Assembly: GCF_002532075.1 (NCBI RefSeq)
Contig: NZ_LYXE01000153.1
Span: 1-32,095, forward strand
Length of the DNA: 32,095 nt
Direction of reading: 5' to 3'
Source of the DNA: Candidatus Chloroploca asiatica
GTDB taxonomy: Bacteria; Chloroflexota; Chloroflexia; Chloroflexales; Chloroflexaceae
Each line of letters opens with the position of its first letter. Within the stretch, counting starts at the first letter, position 1. The position numbers and the translations under genes are program-made. The notes under the pieces are model-generated. The model was given only the letters and a program-made list of their open reading frames with translations. It searched no databases and was not told where the DNA came from. This document shows, piece after piece, positions 7,498-15,584 of the stretch.

Positions 7498-9354
7498 CTA
7501 GCCCAAGCGTCCCGTCTGATAGGTCATTGCCACAGAACGCTGAATCCGGGCAATAATCTGTAGCGACTCTTTCAATTCACGGCGTTCCAGTGGACTCAAC
7601 TGAGGAAAAACGACCAGATTAGTCGGTTCCTCACCACGAGCAATTTGTTGCTGCTGATGCCGCAGCCGCAAGAGACTCAGCAATTCAAACGCATCAGCAA
7701 GGCCTTCAGCGGCAGCCTGACTGACACTCGCCGTCGGCCACGAGGCCTGGAGACGCGAAAGCGTACCGGTTTCTGTGCGACCTGCTTCGAGGGCAAAGAG
7801 GCGGGCCAGATCGACGACCATGGCCGTACCGCGTGTCTTGAGATCAATGCGTTCGTCGTCAAGGGCCACCGAACGGAAGAAGGTCAACGGTGGTGTCGCA
7901 CGCAGGGCTGCCCGAGCCAGGCGAGCGAGGAAGATCGTATTGCCCTGAGACCGTGCGATCACCGGGCGCAACCCCGCCTCGGCATCGAGATCGCCATACA
8001 ATTGACGATAATCAAAAAAGATCGAACTACGCAGCAGCGCCTCTTCTTCGGGGACATCGATCCAGCGCCGGAACATCGCCTGCCAGGAAGCAAGCGGTTG
8101 ACACCACTGCGGATTGGTCGCCATCACATCGCCGGGACAGCGCGGAAAGCCACACGCCACCAACTGCTCGACCATCATATGGGCAAGCTTACGAAAATAG
8201 GCTGCTGCCTCAGGGGGGGCATCATCAGCATAGATCAGGGCATTATCCTGATCGGTGCGCAGCGTCTGTTCGAGGCGCCCCTCACTACCCAACACGACCC
8301 ATGCATAGGGCACCGGCGGCGGCCCGATCTCCATTTCGATATCACGCAAGAGACGGCGATGCAAGGCATCATGGGCCACAGCGACTACCCGCCCGATATC
8401 GGCAATCCGTGCCCCCGCATCAAGCAACCCACTGACGGTCATTGCCACCTGATCAGTATAGTTACGCAGTTCATCAAGCCCGGTCGCCCGATCAACCTGG
8501 CGGGGCAAAAAGACGGGACTGCGGCTCTGGCGGCGCAGGATATCGGTGTTAGTCACCATCCCAACCACAACCCCCTGTTCGCTTATGGGCAGGTGATGGA
8601 TACCCCGTTCGAGCATCAACAACAGGCCCTCGAAGGCCAGACTTTCAGTTGATAACGAGAGCGCCGGAGCCGTCATCACTTCACGTACGAGCGTATCAGC
8701 CGGAAGGCCGGCGGCAAGCACGCGATTCCGCAAATCACGATCGGTAATAATCCCCGTATTATGATCAAGTATGCCAATAGGCGGAAGATCAACCAAGAGA
8801 CAGGAAATACCCTCTTTGCTCATCAATTGGGCTGCTTCACGCACCGTCGCATCGGGTGAAATCACCATCAGCGAACGTCGCACGAGATCGCCGAGGCGCG
8901 TCTGAAAGAGCGCCGGATCGGCTCTATCCTGGCGCACCTTCAGTGCGAAGCCGAGCCGATCAAAAGCGACGGCAGCAAAAAAGCGATGAAAGGCCGGATT
9001 TTCCTCACGAAGGCGATGAAACAGTTCCGAGGGGAGCATATAGGCCAGGGTCTCGGTATGGGCTCGTACCGTCACCGCCGGAGCTTGATCGCGGATCAAC
9101 GACGGATACCCAAAAGCCTCACCAGGACCGAGGGTATCAAAAATCTCAATCTCGCTCCCAGTTTCGCGCAACAGATCAACGCCACCTTTGCGCACAATAT
9201 ATAAAAATTTTGCCGGAGCACCGCCAAACTCAAGAATTGTCTGACCAGCGGTAAAATACTCAATCTGCATCCCCCGGGCGGCCCGTGTGACAGCTTGAGG
9301 AGGCAACTGATCAAAAGGCGGATAACCGGTCAAAAAAGACGTAATCTCTTCCAT
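7498..9354 (-). CDS. cNMP-binding / CBS / DUF294 putative nucleotidyltransferase
   Basis: About 618 residues, with domains in the order usual for this family. First comes a cyclic-nucleotide-binding fold (about 1-120, with FTAGQTILEFGGAPAKFLYI and GPGEAFGYPSL). Next are two CBS domains (about 160-285, with the second ending MVTNTDILRR). Then comes a nucleotidyltransferase-like DUF294 domain with GSEGRLEQTLRTDQDNALIY (about residues 350-370), and a helical C-terminal domain. The GS and DxD-type residues of the transferase are present. The family is often thought to link nucleotide sensing to acetate or transport genes, but its substrate is not established. A longer frame begins at a TTG at 9366; I prefer the ATG at 9354, because the GGAGG upstream would touch the TTG directly. 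Its downstream neighbour is the DEDDh exonuclease. Confidence 0.9.
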   Translation of the reverse strand: MEEITSFLTGYPPFDQLPPQAVTRAARGMQIEYFTAGQTILEFGGAPAKFLYIVRKGGVDLLRETGSEIEIFDTLGPGEAFGYPSLIRDQAPAVTVRAHTETLAYMLPSELFHRLREENPAFHRFFAAVAFDRLGFALKVRQDRADPALFQTRLGDLVRRSLMVISPDATVREAAQLMSKEGISCLLVDLPPIGILDHNTGIITDRDLRNRVLAAGLPADTLVREVMTAPALSLSTESLAFEGLLLMLERGIHHLPISEQGVVVGMVTNTDILRRQSRSPVFLPRQVDRATGLDELRNYTDQVAMTVSGLLDAGARIADIGRVVAVAHDALHRRLLRDIEMEIGPPPVPYAWVVLGSEGRLEQTLRTDQDNALIYADDAPPEAAAYFRKLAHMMVEQLVACGFPRCPGDVMATNPQWCQPLASWQAMFRRWIDVPEEEALLRSSIFFDYRQLYGDLDAEAGLRPVIARSQGNTIFLARLARAALRATPPLTFFRSVALDDERIDLKTRGTAMVVDLARLFALEAGRTETGTLSRLQASWPTASVSQAAAEGLADAFELLSLLRLRHQQQQIARGEEPTNLVVFPQLSPLERRELKESLQIIARIQRSVAMTYQTGRLG

Positions 9355-9514
9355 AAAAGACCACAACCTCCACCCGACTCAACGCAGAGTGTGTATGCAG
9401 TGCGACGCTGACCGTAACACAACACACGCCGGTGGCCCAGGTACAGGTCTCATGGTTCTGTCCCGAGTCACCGGCGCATGCAAAGCCCGCTCCTATCTCT
9501 GGCCGCACAGAAGG

Positions 9515-9922
9515 CTAACGACGCTCAATCAGCAAACGGATAGCGGTACGTTCTTCATCGTCAATCGCCACGTCAATAAACGAAGGGATACAGATGATAT
9601 CAATACCCTCTTCATTCAAATAGCTGCGTGCAATTGCCACGGCCTTGATCGCTTGATTCGTAGCCCCGGCCCCAATCGACTGAACTTCAGCCATGCCGCT
9701 CTCGCGGATCACGCCAGCAATTGCGCCAGCGACGGCACTTGGTCGTGAACGAGTAGACACCTTTAAGACTTCGGCGGAGCGCTGGACCTCACCCGCAGCG
9801 GGTGAACTGGCCCCAACAGCGCGCGCAATGGGTAATGACTGAGCATTAGTCATTCTGTCCTCCTGAGGGTCGGTTGTTAATGATTCGATCGGCAGGTCAT
9901 CAGACGGCATCCCAAGGCTCAT
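9515..9922 (-). CDS. spoVS: Stage V sporulation protein S homologue (SpoVS)
   Basis: The last 86 residues match SpoVS closely: EVLKVSTRSRPSAVAGAIAG, then SIGAGATNQAIKAVAIARSY and DEERTAIRLLIE. This is a small nucleic-acid-binding Alba-like fold that in Bacillus affects sporulation and septation and is widespread in non-sporulating Deinococcota and Chloroflexota. Two starts are credible. The ATG at 9922 (135 residues) is preceded by AAGGAGG with a 10-base spacer, and the ATG at 9853 (112 residues) by AGGAGG with a 5-base spacer. Both give an N-terminal tail longer than the Bacillus protein. The gene follows RNase Y by 64 bases; in Bacillus subtilis rny, ymdB and spoVS are adjacent, and here ymdB is missing. 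Confidence 0.92.
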   Translation of the reverse strand: MSLGMPSDDLPIESLTTDPQEDRMTNAQSLPIARAVGASSPAAGEVQRSAEVLKVSTRSRPSAVAGAIAGVIRESGMAEVQSIGAGATNQAIKAVAIARSYLNEEGIDIICIPSFIDVAIDDEERTAIRLLIERR

Positions 9923-9986
9923 AGTGCCCAGTCCTCCTTCCGGTTACGATGCTGTCTACAACTTGCGGTACTGGAATTGTACCATG

Positions 9987-11519
9987 CTACCGTGCATAAT
10001 CAACTGCTCGAGTCTCGCGAATGATCGTCACCTTGATCTGGCCCGGATACTGCAGACTCTCTTCGATCTTTTTGGCGACATCCCGGGCCAGGTGGATGCT
10101 GGCAAGATCATCAATCTGGTCAGGCTGAACAAGAACGCGAACTTCACGCCCAGCCTGCACGGCAAAGGCCCGTTGTACCCCTGGAAACGATGTTGCCACG
10201 GTTTCCAAGGCTTCTAGGCGCTTGATATAGAGATCAAGCGTTTCACGGCGTGCCCCGGGTCGCCCGCCCGAGATCGCATCAGCGGCAATGACCAGAAAGG
10301 CCTCGATAGTCGTTGGCTCTTCATCGTAATGATGAGCCGCGATGGCGTGGATAATGCTGGGTGAACGACCCAGCCGACGTGCAATATCTGCGCCGATGAG
10401 CGCATGCGGTCCCTGGACTTCGTGGTCGACCGCTTTGCCAATATCATGCAACAGGGCCGCAGTCTTGGCGACCGTAATATTTGCCCCCAACTCAGCAGCC
10501 ATATGCGCTGCCAACAGTGAGCACTCAAGCGAATGTTGGAGGACATTTTGCCCATAGCTTGTCCGATATTTCAGTCGCCCGAGCAACTTGATTAGATCGG
10601 GATGCAAGCCCTGTACATTCGCTTCATATGCAACGCGTTCACCCTCCTCACGCATAACATGTTCAATCTCAACCTGAGTCTTCTGGACGACCTCTTCGAT
10701 GCGTGACGGATGGATGCGTCCATCTTTCAACAAGCGAGTCAAGGCAACCCGCGCAACTTCACGCCGTACCGGATCATGGCACGACAGCGTCACAGCCTCG
10801 GGGGTGTCATCTACAATAATATCTACACCAGTGAACTGCTCAAAGGCACGAATATTGCGGCCTTCACGACCAATAATGCGCCCTTTCAACTCTTCGCCCG
10901 GCAAGTTCACCGTAGAAACCGTTATTTCTGCCACATAGTCACTGGCACAGCGCTGCACAGCCAGTCCGATGACTTTCCGTGCCGTCTTTTCGGCTTCATC
11001 TTTTGCCTGTTGCTCTATTTCACGAATGAGCCGCGCTGAATCATCACGGGTAACTTGCTCAACCTGCGCCAGAATGATCTCGCGCGCCCCGTCACGCGTC
11101 AGTTGCGAGATCCGCTCAAGCTCTTGCACTTGTTCGTGCTTGAGCCGCTCTGCCTCCTGGTGCAATTGCTCGGTCTGCCGTTCACGTACCTGAAGTTGCC
11201 GCTCACGACGTTCAAAGCTTTCCAGTTTTCGGTCGAGGTTTTCCTCCTTGCGCTGAATGCGCTCTTCCTGTTTTTGCAGGCTTTGCCGAGACTCGCGCAG
11301 TTCTGCTTCCGCGTCATTGCGCACCCGCAGCGCTTCGTCTTTGGCCTGAAGTAAAAGTTCTTTCTGCTGGGAACGCGCCTCTTCGAGGAGGAGGCGAGAC
11401 TCAGCCGCTTTGCGCTGAACCAGGGCGTTGGCTCCATAATTCGTCCACGCAATCCCTATGCCCAGACCAGCGGCTATACCCCCTACCAGGGCCAGCGCAG
11501 CCCAGTATAGCTCGATCAC
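9987..11519 (-). CDS. rny: Ribonuclease Y
   Basis: A 510-residue membrane-anchored endoribonuclease that starts decay of many mRNAs. The layout is canonical: an N-terminal membrane helix (about residues 5-25), a long charged coiled coil (about 30-190), a KH RNA-binding domain with [15 protein letters not shown] (about 213-227), and a metal-binding HD domain with [13 protein letters not shown] (His358-Asp359) and the later [11 protein letters not shown]. Length is close to the usual 510-520. The start codon is GTG with AGGAGG five bases upstream. A strong promoter lies about 100 bases upstream, and spoVS follows in the same direction, presumably co-transcribed. Confidence 0.97.
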   Translation of the reverse strand: MIELYWAALALVGGIAAGLGIGIAWTNYGANALVQRKAAESRLLLEEARSQQKELLLQAKDEALRVRNDAEAELRESRQSLQKQEERIQRKEENLDRKLESFERRERQLQVRERQTEQLHQEAERLKHEQVQELERISQLTRDGAREIILAQVEQVTRDDSARLIREIEQQAKDEAEKTARKVIGLAVQRCASDYVAEITVSTVNLPGEELKGRIIGREGRNIRAFEQFTGVDIIVDDTPEAVTLSCHDPVRREVARVALTRLLKDGRIHPSRIEEVVQKTQVEIEHVMREEGERVAYEANVQGLHPDLIKLLGRLKYRTSYGQNVLQHSLECSLLAAHMAAELGANITVAKTAALLHDIGKAVDHEVQGPHALIGADIARRLGRSPSIIHAIAAHHYDEEPTTIEAFLVIAADAISGGRPGARRETLDLYIKRLEALETVATSFPGVQRAFAVQAGREVRVLVQPDQIDDLASIHLARDVAKKIEESLQYPGQIKVTIIRETRAVDYAR

Positions 11520-11627
11520 AATAGCCTCCTATGCGGTTGTTAATGTGCACGATACGAGGCAACCCACGATGAAGCCACGCTGTGCGAAAATTGAAGGTTA
11601 TGGATTTACGCTGCCATAAGTATGCTC

Positions 11628-11656
11628 ATAATACTGACCTAGACTCCTGATGTCAA
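11628..11656 (-). promoter_or_regulatory. Sigma70-type promoter of rny-spoVS
   Basis: On the minus strand a perfect -35 box TTGACA (11651-11656) and a -10 box TATTAT (11628-11633) are exactly 17 bases apart. The predicted start point leaves a leader of about 100 bases before the GTG of rny. Confidence 0.75.
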
Positions 11657-11702
11657 GAATTTCCTTGCGATCTGAAGGGAAATTCCCCTAATTGGCCCCT
11701 GG

Positions 11703-11731
11703 TTGCCCCGCTGCGCGGCTTCTGCTATAAT
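11703..11731 (+). promoter_or_regulatory. Sigma70-type promoter with extended -10, upstream of the duplicated-domain secreted protein
   Basis: TTGCCC (11703-11708) and a perfect TATAAT (11726-11731) have a 17-base spacer, with TGC just before the -10 (extended -10). It would give a leader of about 123 bases. It is divergent from the rny promoter, and the two account for most of the 342-base intergenic region 11520-11861. The same -35/-10 layout recurs before the histidine kinase at 26595. Confidence 0.75.
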
Positions 11732-11861
11732 CCAGGTGAGGCTGAAGCGCTGCTGCCAGCAGCTGTTTTGGCATTGTTTACATCGCACTATGCTGTGCCA
11801 TATGACACCCATGCGCCCGATTTGTCGGGAATCTACCTGACAAGCTGAGGAGGCTGTTTCG

Positions 11862-12689
11862 ATGCTTTTGCGACCATGGCGAGCCCTGTCGCTCGTTTCT
11901 CTTTGTTTGGTGCTCTTGCTGATGCTGGCAACGTGTACCTCTACGAGTCCCCTTGCCGGTTCGGCACTCTATGTCCAGCAGATCACCAGTAGTCCCCAAG
12001 AGTTCAGTGGGCAGGACATTACCGTTGATGGGGCCTACCTCTGGCGCCCCGGCGATCCGACTATTTCGGTGCTGGCCCTCGGAGTCAGTACCCTTGACAA
12101 TGGCCTCGATGCCGAACCACTCGGTGAGGCGATCTGGGTTGAGGGCTTCCCTGCCGAGGTAACCGAACACCTCCATCGCCCCGGTGATTCGGTCTATGGC
12201 TTTGTCCGCGTGCGCGGTCGCTTTGACTCGGGCGGTAGCTTTGGCCCCAATGGGCAGTTTCAACATCAACTGACCATCACGTCGGCGGAACCAATTGAGC
12301 GCATTCGTCGCGTCGAAAATCGCATTGAGGATCAGCCCCTCGGTGAGGGTAAAGTCAGTTTCTTTGAGCTTCAGCGCAATCCGGAACAGTACCACGAGCA
12401 GACGATTACGACCCGTGGGTATTATTTCTGGAATTCCGTCATCTATGTGCTCGCTGAGGGTGTGAGTACCGAGGAAGATGGGGCTGGGCCGCAACCGCTG
12501 GGTGCTCCTATCTGGATGGAGGGCTTTCCGCCTGATCAATCGGCCAATCTGAATGTTGGACCCAATAATAGCTTTGTCTGGGGCCTCGTTGAGGTGACCG
12601 GTCGCTTCCAGACCGGTGGCGGCTTTGGGCGTGATGGTGCCTACCAGAGTGTCTTTTTTGTTGAGTCAGCCGTGGCTTTGCCACAATAG
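11862..12689 (+). CDS. Exported protein with two tandem copies of an unnamed ~105-residue domain
   Basis: A 275-residue protein with an N-terminal signal segment (LVSLCLVLLLMLATC). The Cys at about 25 may be lipidated, but the lipobox L-A-T-C has Thr where Gly, Ala or Ser is usual. The mature part is an internal duplication. Copy one runs from about 42 to 145 and copy two from about 168 to 272. Shared landmarks are an IT-x-x-G-x-Y-x-W start, VLALGVST or VLAEGVST, PLGEAIWVEGFP or PLGAPIWMEGFP, and V-x-GRF-x-x-GG-x-FG. The strand-rich pattern would suit an OB-like fold; I cannot name a family. It has its own strong promoter and a good ribosome binding site (GAGGAGG, 8-base spacer), and rimI follows after 17 bases. 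Confidence 0.85.
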   Translation: MLLRPWRALSLVSLCLVLLLMLATCTSTSPLAGSALYVQQITSSPQEFSGQDITVDGAYLWRPGDPTISVLALGVSTLDNGLDAEPLGEAIWVEGFPAEVTEHLHRPGDSVYGFVRVRGRFDSGGSFGPNGQFQHQLTITSAEPIERIRRVENRIEDQPLGEGKVSFFELQRNPEQYHEQTITTRGYYFWNSVIYVLAEGVSTEEDGAGPQPLGAPIWMEGFPPDQSANLNVGPNNSFVWGLVEVTGRFQTGGGFGRDGAYQSVFFVESAVALPQ

Positions 12690-12706
12690 GAATCTGTGCC
12701 GGCCAG

Positions 12707-13357
12707 ATGTACTATTTTATTGAGCCAATGGTCGAGGATGACGTGCCCTACGTTCAGGCCATTGAACAGCAAAGTTTTACGACATCCTGGTCGGCCAATA
12801 CGTATCGCCGCGAAGTCCGCAATACCCAGAGTTGTCGCTATGTCGTTGCCAAGGCGAGCGGCTCTCCCCCTACGTCGCTCAGCAAGAATGGCGGGGTACC
12901 GAATGCGCAGCGAACCGGTATCTTCAGTCAGCTTGTCAGCACGCTTTTGCTGGGTATGCCCTCTCAGTTGCCCCCTCAGGCAACCAATCCTATCGTTGGC
13001 TACGGGGGGCTTTGGGTGACTCTCGACGAGGCCCATGTAACAACCATCGCGGTCGATCCGATCCATCGTGGTCGCGGCATCGGTGAACTGATGCTCACGA
13101 CCCTGATTGATCACGCCTATGAGTTGTCGGCACAGATGCTTACCCTTGAAGTACGGGTAAGTAATCATACTGCCCAACAACTCTACCTCAAGTATGGCTT
13201 TCAGGTCGTTGGAAATCGTCGACGCTACTACACCGATAATGGCGAAGATGCACTGATCATGTCCACCGCTTCAATTCATACAACCGACTACAAAAATCGA
13301 TTACGCGACCATCGCCGCCACCTCTTCGCCCGCCTCCAGGCCCAGAGCAAACCGTAG
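12707..13357 (+). CDS. rimI: Ribosomal protein S18-alanine N-acetyltransferase (RimI-type GNAT)
   Basis: A GNAT acetyltransferase with the RimI-like N-terminus (MVEDDVPYVQAIEQQSF), the acetyl-CoA motif A VDPIHRGRGIGELML (about residues 117-131), and LEVRVSNHTAQQLYLKYGFQ followed by RRRYYTDNGEDALIM, which is the RimI C-terminal signature. RimI acetylates the N-terminal Ala of ribosomal protein S18 in model bacteria; some homologues act on other proteins. At 216 residues it is longer than the usual ~150, because of an insertion of about 45 residues (about 50-95, Ser/Pro/Gln-rich) and a basic C-terminal tail of about 30 residues. It lies 17 bases after the preceding gene with no clear Shine-Dalgarno, so it is probably co-transcribed. 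Confidence 0.88.
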   Translation: MYYFIEPMVEDDVPYVQAIEQQSFTTSWSANTYRREVRNTQSCRYVVAKASGSPPTSLSKNGGVPNAQRTGIFSQLVSTLLLGMPSQLPPQATNPIVGYGGLWVTLDEAHVTTIAVDPIHRGRGIGELMLTTLIDHAYELSAQMLTLEVRVSNHTAQQLYLKYGFQVVGNRRRYYTDNGEDALIMSTASIHTTDYKNRLRDHRRHLFARLQAQSKP

Positions 13358-13395
13358 CCCCACTTCCACCGTCATCACAGCGCTGCCAACGCACC

Positions 13396-13490
13396 CTGTC
13401 ATTCCCGGGAACCCAAGCCAGGAACGTGTTACGGCGCACATGGCGTGCCCGCTTCTGCGGGCATAACAAGCAGTGGCTCCCTCGATCCTG
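13396..13490. repeat. Dispersed-repeat-like sequence with small hairpins
   Basis: The stretch contains TGTCATTCCCGGGAACCCA (13397-13415) and a 6-bp hairpin GCCCGC-TTCT-GCGGGC (13447-13462). The first part resembles the minus-strand reading of 24003-24032 (TGTCGTTCCCG...GGGAACCCA), which suggests a repeated family in this genome. No coding frame of note lies in it. It may also end the rimI transcript. Confidence 0.4.
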
Positions 13491-13491
13491 A

Positions 13492-13611
13492 GAGGCTGTC
13501 TGAAAAGGGTGTCCGCATCGTTCGCCACCACGTGGTGTCCGCTTGGAGTGCCGGCTTTAGCCGGCTAAAGCCGGCACTCCGAAGCAAACCGTCGACTTTT
13601 CAGACAGCCTC
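13492..13611. mobile_element. Second MITE-like element with 17-bp inverted ends around a 36-bp perfect palindrome
   Basis: AGAGGCTGTCTGAAAAG (13491-13507) and its exact complement (13596-13612) bound the element. Near its centre 13545-13580 is a perfect 36-base palindrome (18-bp arms, no loop) built on GCCGGCTTTAGCC. If the element proper runs 13492-13611 it is flanked by TGA on both sides (13489-13491 and 13612-13614), which would suit a 3-bp TNA target duplication as made by some IS5-family groups; three bases are weak evidence. It is non-coding. Confidence 0.65.
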
Positions 13612-13655
13612 TGAAAGGCCGCATGCCCCCGTACTCACAGGCGGGTGCTTCCCCC

Positions 13656-14711
13656 CTACTTGGCGGCGATGAGTTTACGCACCTCGTTCGCAAGGGGGCT
13701 GCGCCGCAGCTCATCTATAACCATCTGTTTGGTGTAGACCTGGTCGGCGAGTTGCCGGTGGAGTTCGGCCATCTGGTCACGTCCAGCCACCCGATCACGA
13801 AAAGCCGCATGTTTCAAGATCAAGGCAGCTTCATTGTGCGGAGCTAGTTTGCCCGCAAAGATATGCTGCGGTACCCGCGTCTCAAGCCCGAGCCCGTTGC
13901 AGCGATCCATAACGACAGTGTCACGATCATGACGGTAGCGTGAATTGACAATAGCCTGATCGCCGTAGATGTCGCGGTAGTAACTCACCGGGTATGAACC
14001 GAGCCGGGCCAGGATCTCGTTGATGCGTACCCGGTGGCGTTCATTGGCAAGGTGCAGATAGTCCCAGATCACAAAGTCAACCCCGGCATCAGCCGCTGCC
14101 CGTAAAACGCTGCGGATGTTGCTGTTGGTATCGTTGACATAAGGCATGATCGGCACAAACGCCACACCCACCGGGATGCCGGCACGCTTGAGTTCGGCCA
14201 GCATGTCGAGACGCACCGCCGGCGCGGGGGCTTTGCCTTCGAGCCGTGACGCCATGTGCTGATCGACGGTCAGCAGAGTCGTCACAACGAGCGCAAGGCT
14301 CTGTTCGTTGATCCGCTGCAGCAGTGCGATATCTTCGAGGATCAACGGACTCTTGGTCATCACCAGGGTCGGGCGTTGCTGATCAGCCAGGATCTGCAAC
14401 GTCTGACGAGTCAAACGATAGGTCTGCTCGGCAGGTTGATATGGGTCACTCAAGGCGGTGATCGCAATCAGGTCGCCCTGGTCAACGCCAGCCAATTCGG
14501 CGGTCAGGTGTTCGGCAAGATCAACCGGCACCCGGATAGTTTCATTCAAGGGTCGTTCACTGTAGACCCAGCTATCACAATACGGACAGCCGAATTCGCA
14601 CCCGTTATAAATACTGAGCGTATAGCTCGAAAGAAAAAATTCGTTGATGGTTGGACGCCGAACACTCAGGGCTGGCATGCCTTTGAGCGGTTCCCGAACA
14701 TAGTAGGCCAT
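13656..14711 (-). CDS. Radical SAM protein, SPL-like family
   Basis: A 351-residue protein with the radical SAM cluster motif C-x3-C-x2-C at Cys38, Cys42 and Cys45 (NGCEFGCPYCDSW), which binds the 4Fe-4S cluster used to cleave S-adenosylmethionine. Later segments (LSDPYQPAEQTYRLTRQ, VMTKSPLILED, VAFVPIMPYVNDT) match the group of radical SAM proteins annotated as spore photoproduct lyase-like or Rv2578c-like. The true reaction of that group is generally unknown. No clear second cluster motif is seen, although a Cys occurs in VVMDRCNGLGLET. It lies 23 bases downstream of the inositol monophosphatase gene, with GAGG before the ATG, and is probably in one operon with it. Confidence 0.88.
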   Translation of the reverse strand: MAYYVREPLKGMPALSVRRPTINEFFLSSYTLSIYNGCEFGCPYCDSWVYSERPLNETIRVPVDLAEHLTAELAGVDQGDLIAITALSDPYQPAEQTYRLTRQTLQILADQQRPTLVMTKSPLILEDIALLQRINEQSLALVVTTLLTVDQHMASRLEGKAPAPAVRLDMLAELKRAGIPVGVAFVPIMPYVNDTNSNIRSVLRAAADAGVDFVIWDYLHLANERHRVRINEILARLGSYPVSYYRDIYGDQAIVNSRYRHDRDTVVMDRCNGLGLETRVPQHIFAGKLAPHNEAALILKHAAFRDRVAGRDQMAELHRQLADQVYTKQMVIDELRRSPLANEVRKLIAAK

Positions 14712-14734
14712 ACAAACCTCAGCTAGAAGAGGAC

Positions 14735-15511
14735 TCAGCCTGCGGCACGTGCGGTAGCCAATTCCCGGATCAGTTCGGCGTGGATTTTGCCATTCGAGGC
14801 CACCATCCGTTCCTCATCGGGGTGCCACGGTTGCCCCTGCCAGTCTGTGATCAGACCACCGGCTTCTTCAATCAGCAAAGCCCCTGCGGCAACATCCCAC
14901 GGACTCAAGCCCAGTTCCCAGTGAGCATCGGTGCGCCCTGCGGCAACATAACAGAGATCCAGAGCCGCTGAACCTGGGCGGCGAATCTCTTGCGCTTTGA
15001 GCAACATATGGTTGTGTTCGCGCAGATTATTGTCGGGTTGGGTGAACCGGTCATAGGGAAAGCCGGTGGTCAAGAGGGCATCATAGAGCGCATCGACCTG
15101 CGAGACGCGCAAAAGCCGCCCGTTGCAATAGGCCCCCTTGCCGCGTTCGGCCGCAAAGAGCTCATCGCGGCATGGGTCATAGACAACCCCAATCTGCAAA
15201 CGCCCCTGGTAAAGAACGGCCAGTGAGACACTGAAGGTTGGATTGCCATGCAAATAGTTCATGGTGCCGTCGAGCGGATCGATCAGCCAGACATAGTCGC
15301 TCTGCCCTTCGTGTCCACTGCCCTCTTCGGCAATCACGGTATGATCAGGAAAACGTTGCTTGAGCGCCCCAACAATCAAGGCTTCGCTGGCCTGGTCAAT
15401 ATCAGTGACTAGGTTGGCCCGTCCTTTGGCTTCAATACGACGTTCCGAGCTCAATCCGGCGCGCAAGAGTGCCCCGGCACGCAGGGCGAGATCAATGACA
15501 AAATGCAACAT
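14735..15511 (-). CDS. Inositol monophosphatase family protein
   Basis: A 258-residue Mg2+-dependent phosphatase of the IMPase/SuhB family. The metal-binding motifs are intact: the EE pair in VIAEEGSG (about 62-63), WLIDPLDGT (Asp78, Asp81), and WDVAAGALLIEEAGG near residue 205. Likely substrates are inositol-1-phosphate or related sugar phosphates; the family also includes PAP and fructose-bisphosphate phosphatases, so specificity is not certain. Ribosome binding is by GGAGG seven bases before the ATG. It is the first gene of a pair with the radical SAM gene and is divergent from the GT2 gene. Confidence 0.93.
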   Translation of the reverse strand: MLHFVIDLALRAGALLRAGLSSERRIEAKGRANLVTDIDQASEALIVGALKQRFPDHTVIAEEGSGHEGQSDYVWLIDPLDGTMNYLHGNPTFSVSLAVLYQGRLQIGVVYDPCRDELFAAERGKGAYCNGRLLRVSQVDALYDALLTTGFPYDRFTQPDNNLREHNHMLLKAQEIRRPGSAALDLCYVAAGRTDAHWELGLSPWDVAAGALLIEEAGGLITDWQGQPWHPDEERMVASNGKIHAELIRELATARAAG

Positions 15512-15531
15512 AGGTATTCCTCCAGGAGGCC

Positions 15532-15537
15532 ATTATA
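15532..15537 (-). promoter_or_regulatory. Candidate -10 box of the IMPase/radical SAM operon
   Basis: A perfect TATAAT reads on the minus strand, about 20 bases upstream of the IMPase ATG. No matching -35 box is seen at the usual spacing, so the assignment rests on the -10 alone. It is back to back with the GT2 promoter in a 73-base gap. Confidence 0.4.
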
Positions 15538-15545
15538 CCCTCAAT

Positions 15546-15574
15546 TTGCACCCGCAGAGATTCCGCGCTACAAT
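15546..15574 (+). promoter_or_regulatory. Promoter predicted to give a leaderless GT2 transcript
   Basis: TTGCAC (15546-15551) and TACAAT (15569-15574) are exactly 17 bases apart. The start point would fall at about 15581-15585, where the ATG begins (15585), and there is no Shine-Dalgarno sequence. A leaderless or nearly leaderless mRNA follows from this. Confidence 0.55.
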
Positions 15575-15584
15575 CGCGCCTGCT

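Noticed and set aside
7645-8652. 335-codon open frame on the + strand opposite the DUF294 gene
   Set aside because: It mirrors the real gene's codon structure; no recognisable domain and no ribosome binding site.
9367-9514. Possible promoter or small gene between spoVS and the DUF294 gene
   Set aside because: No box pair with acceptable spacing and no credible coding frame were found in these 148 bases.
11778-12539. 253-codon minus-strand frame opposite the duplicated-domain protein
   Set aside because: The + strand product has a signal peptide, internal repeat, promoter and ribosome binding site; the minus frame has none.
15360-15584. 75-residue N-terminal extension of the GT2 protein
   Set aside because: It overlaps the divergent IMPase gene and its promoter region and has no family similarity; the conserved GT2 strand begins at the ATG at 15585.
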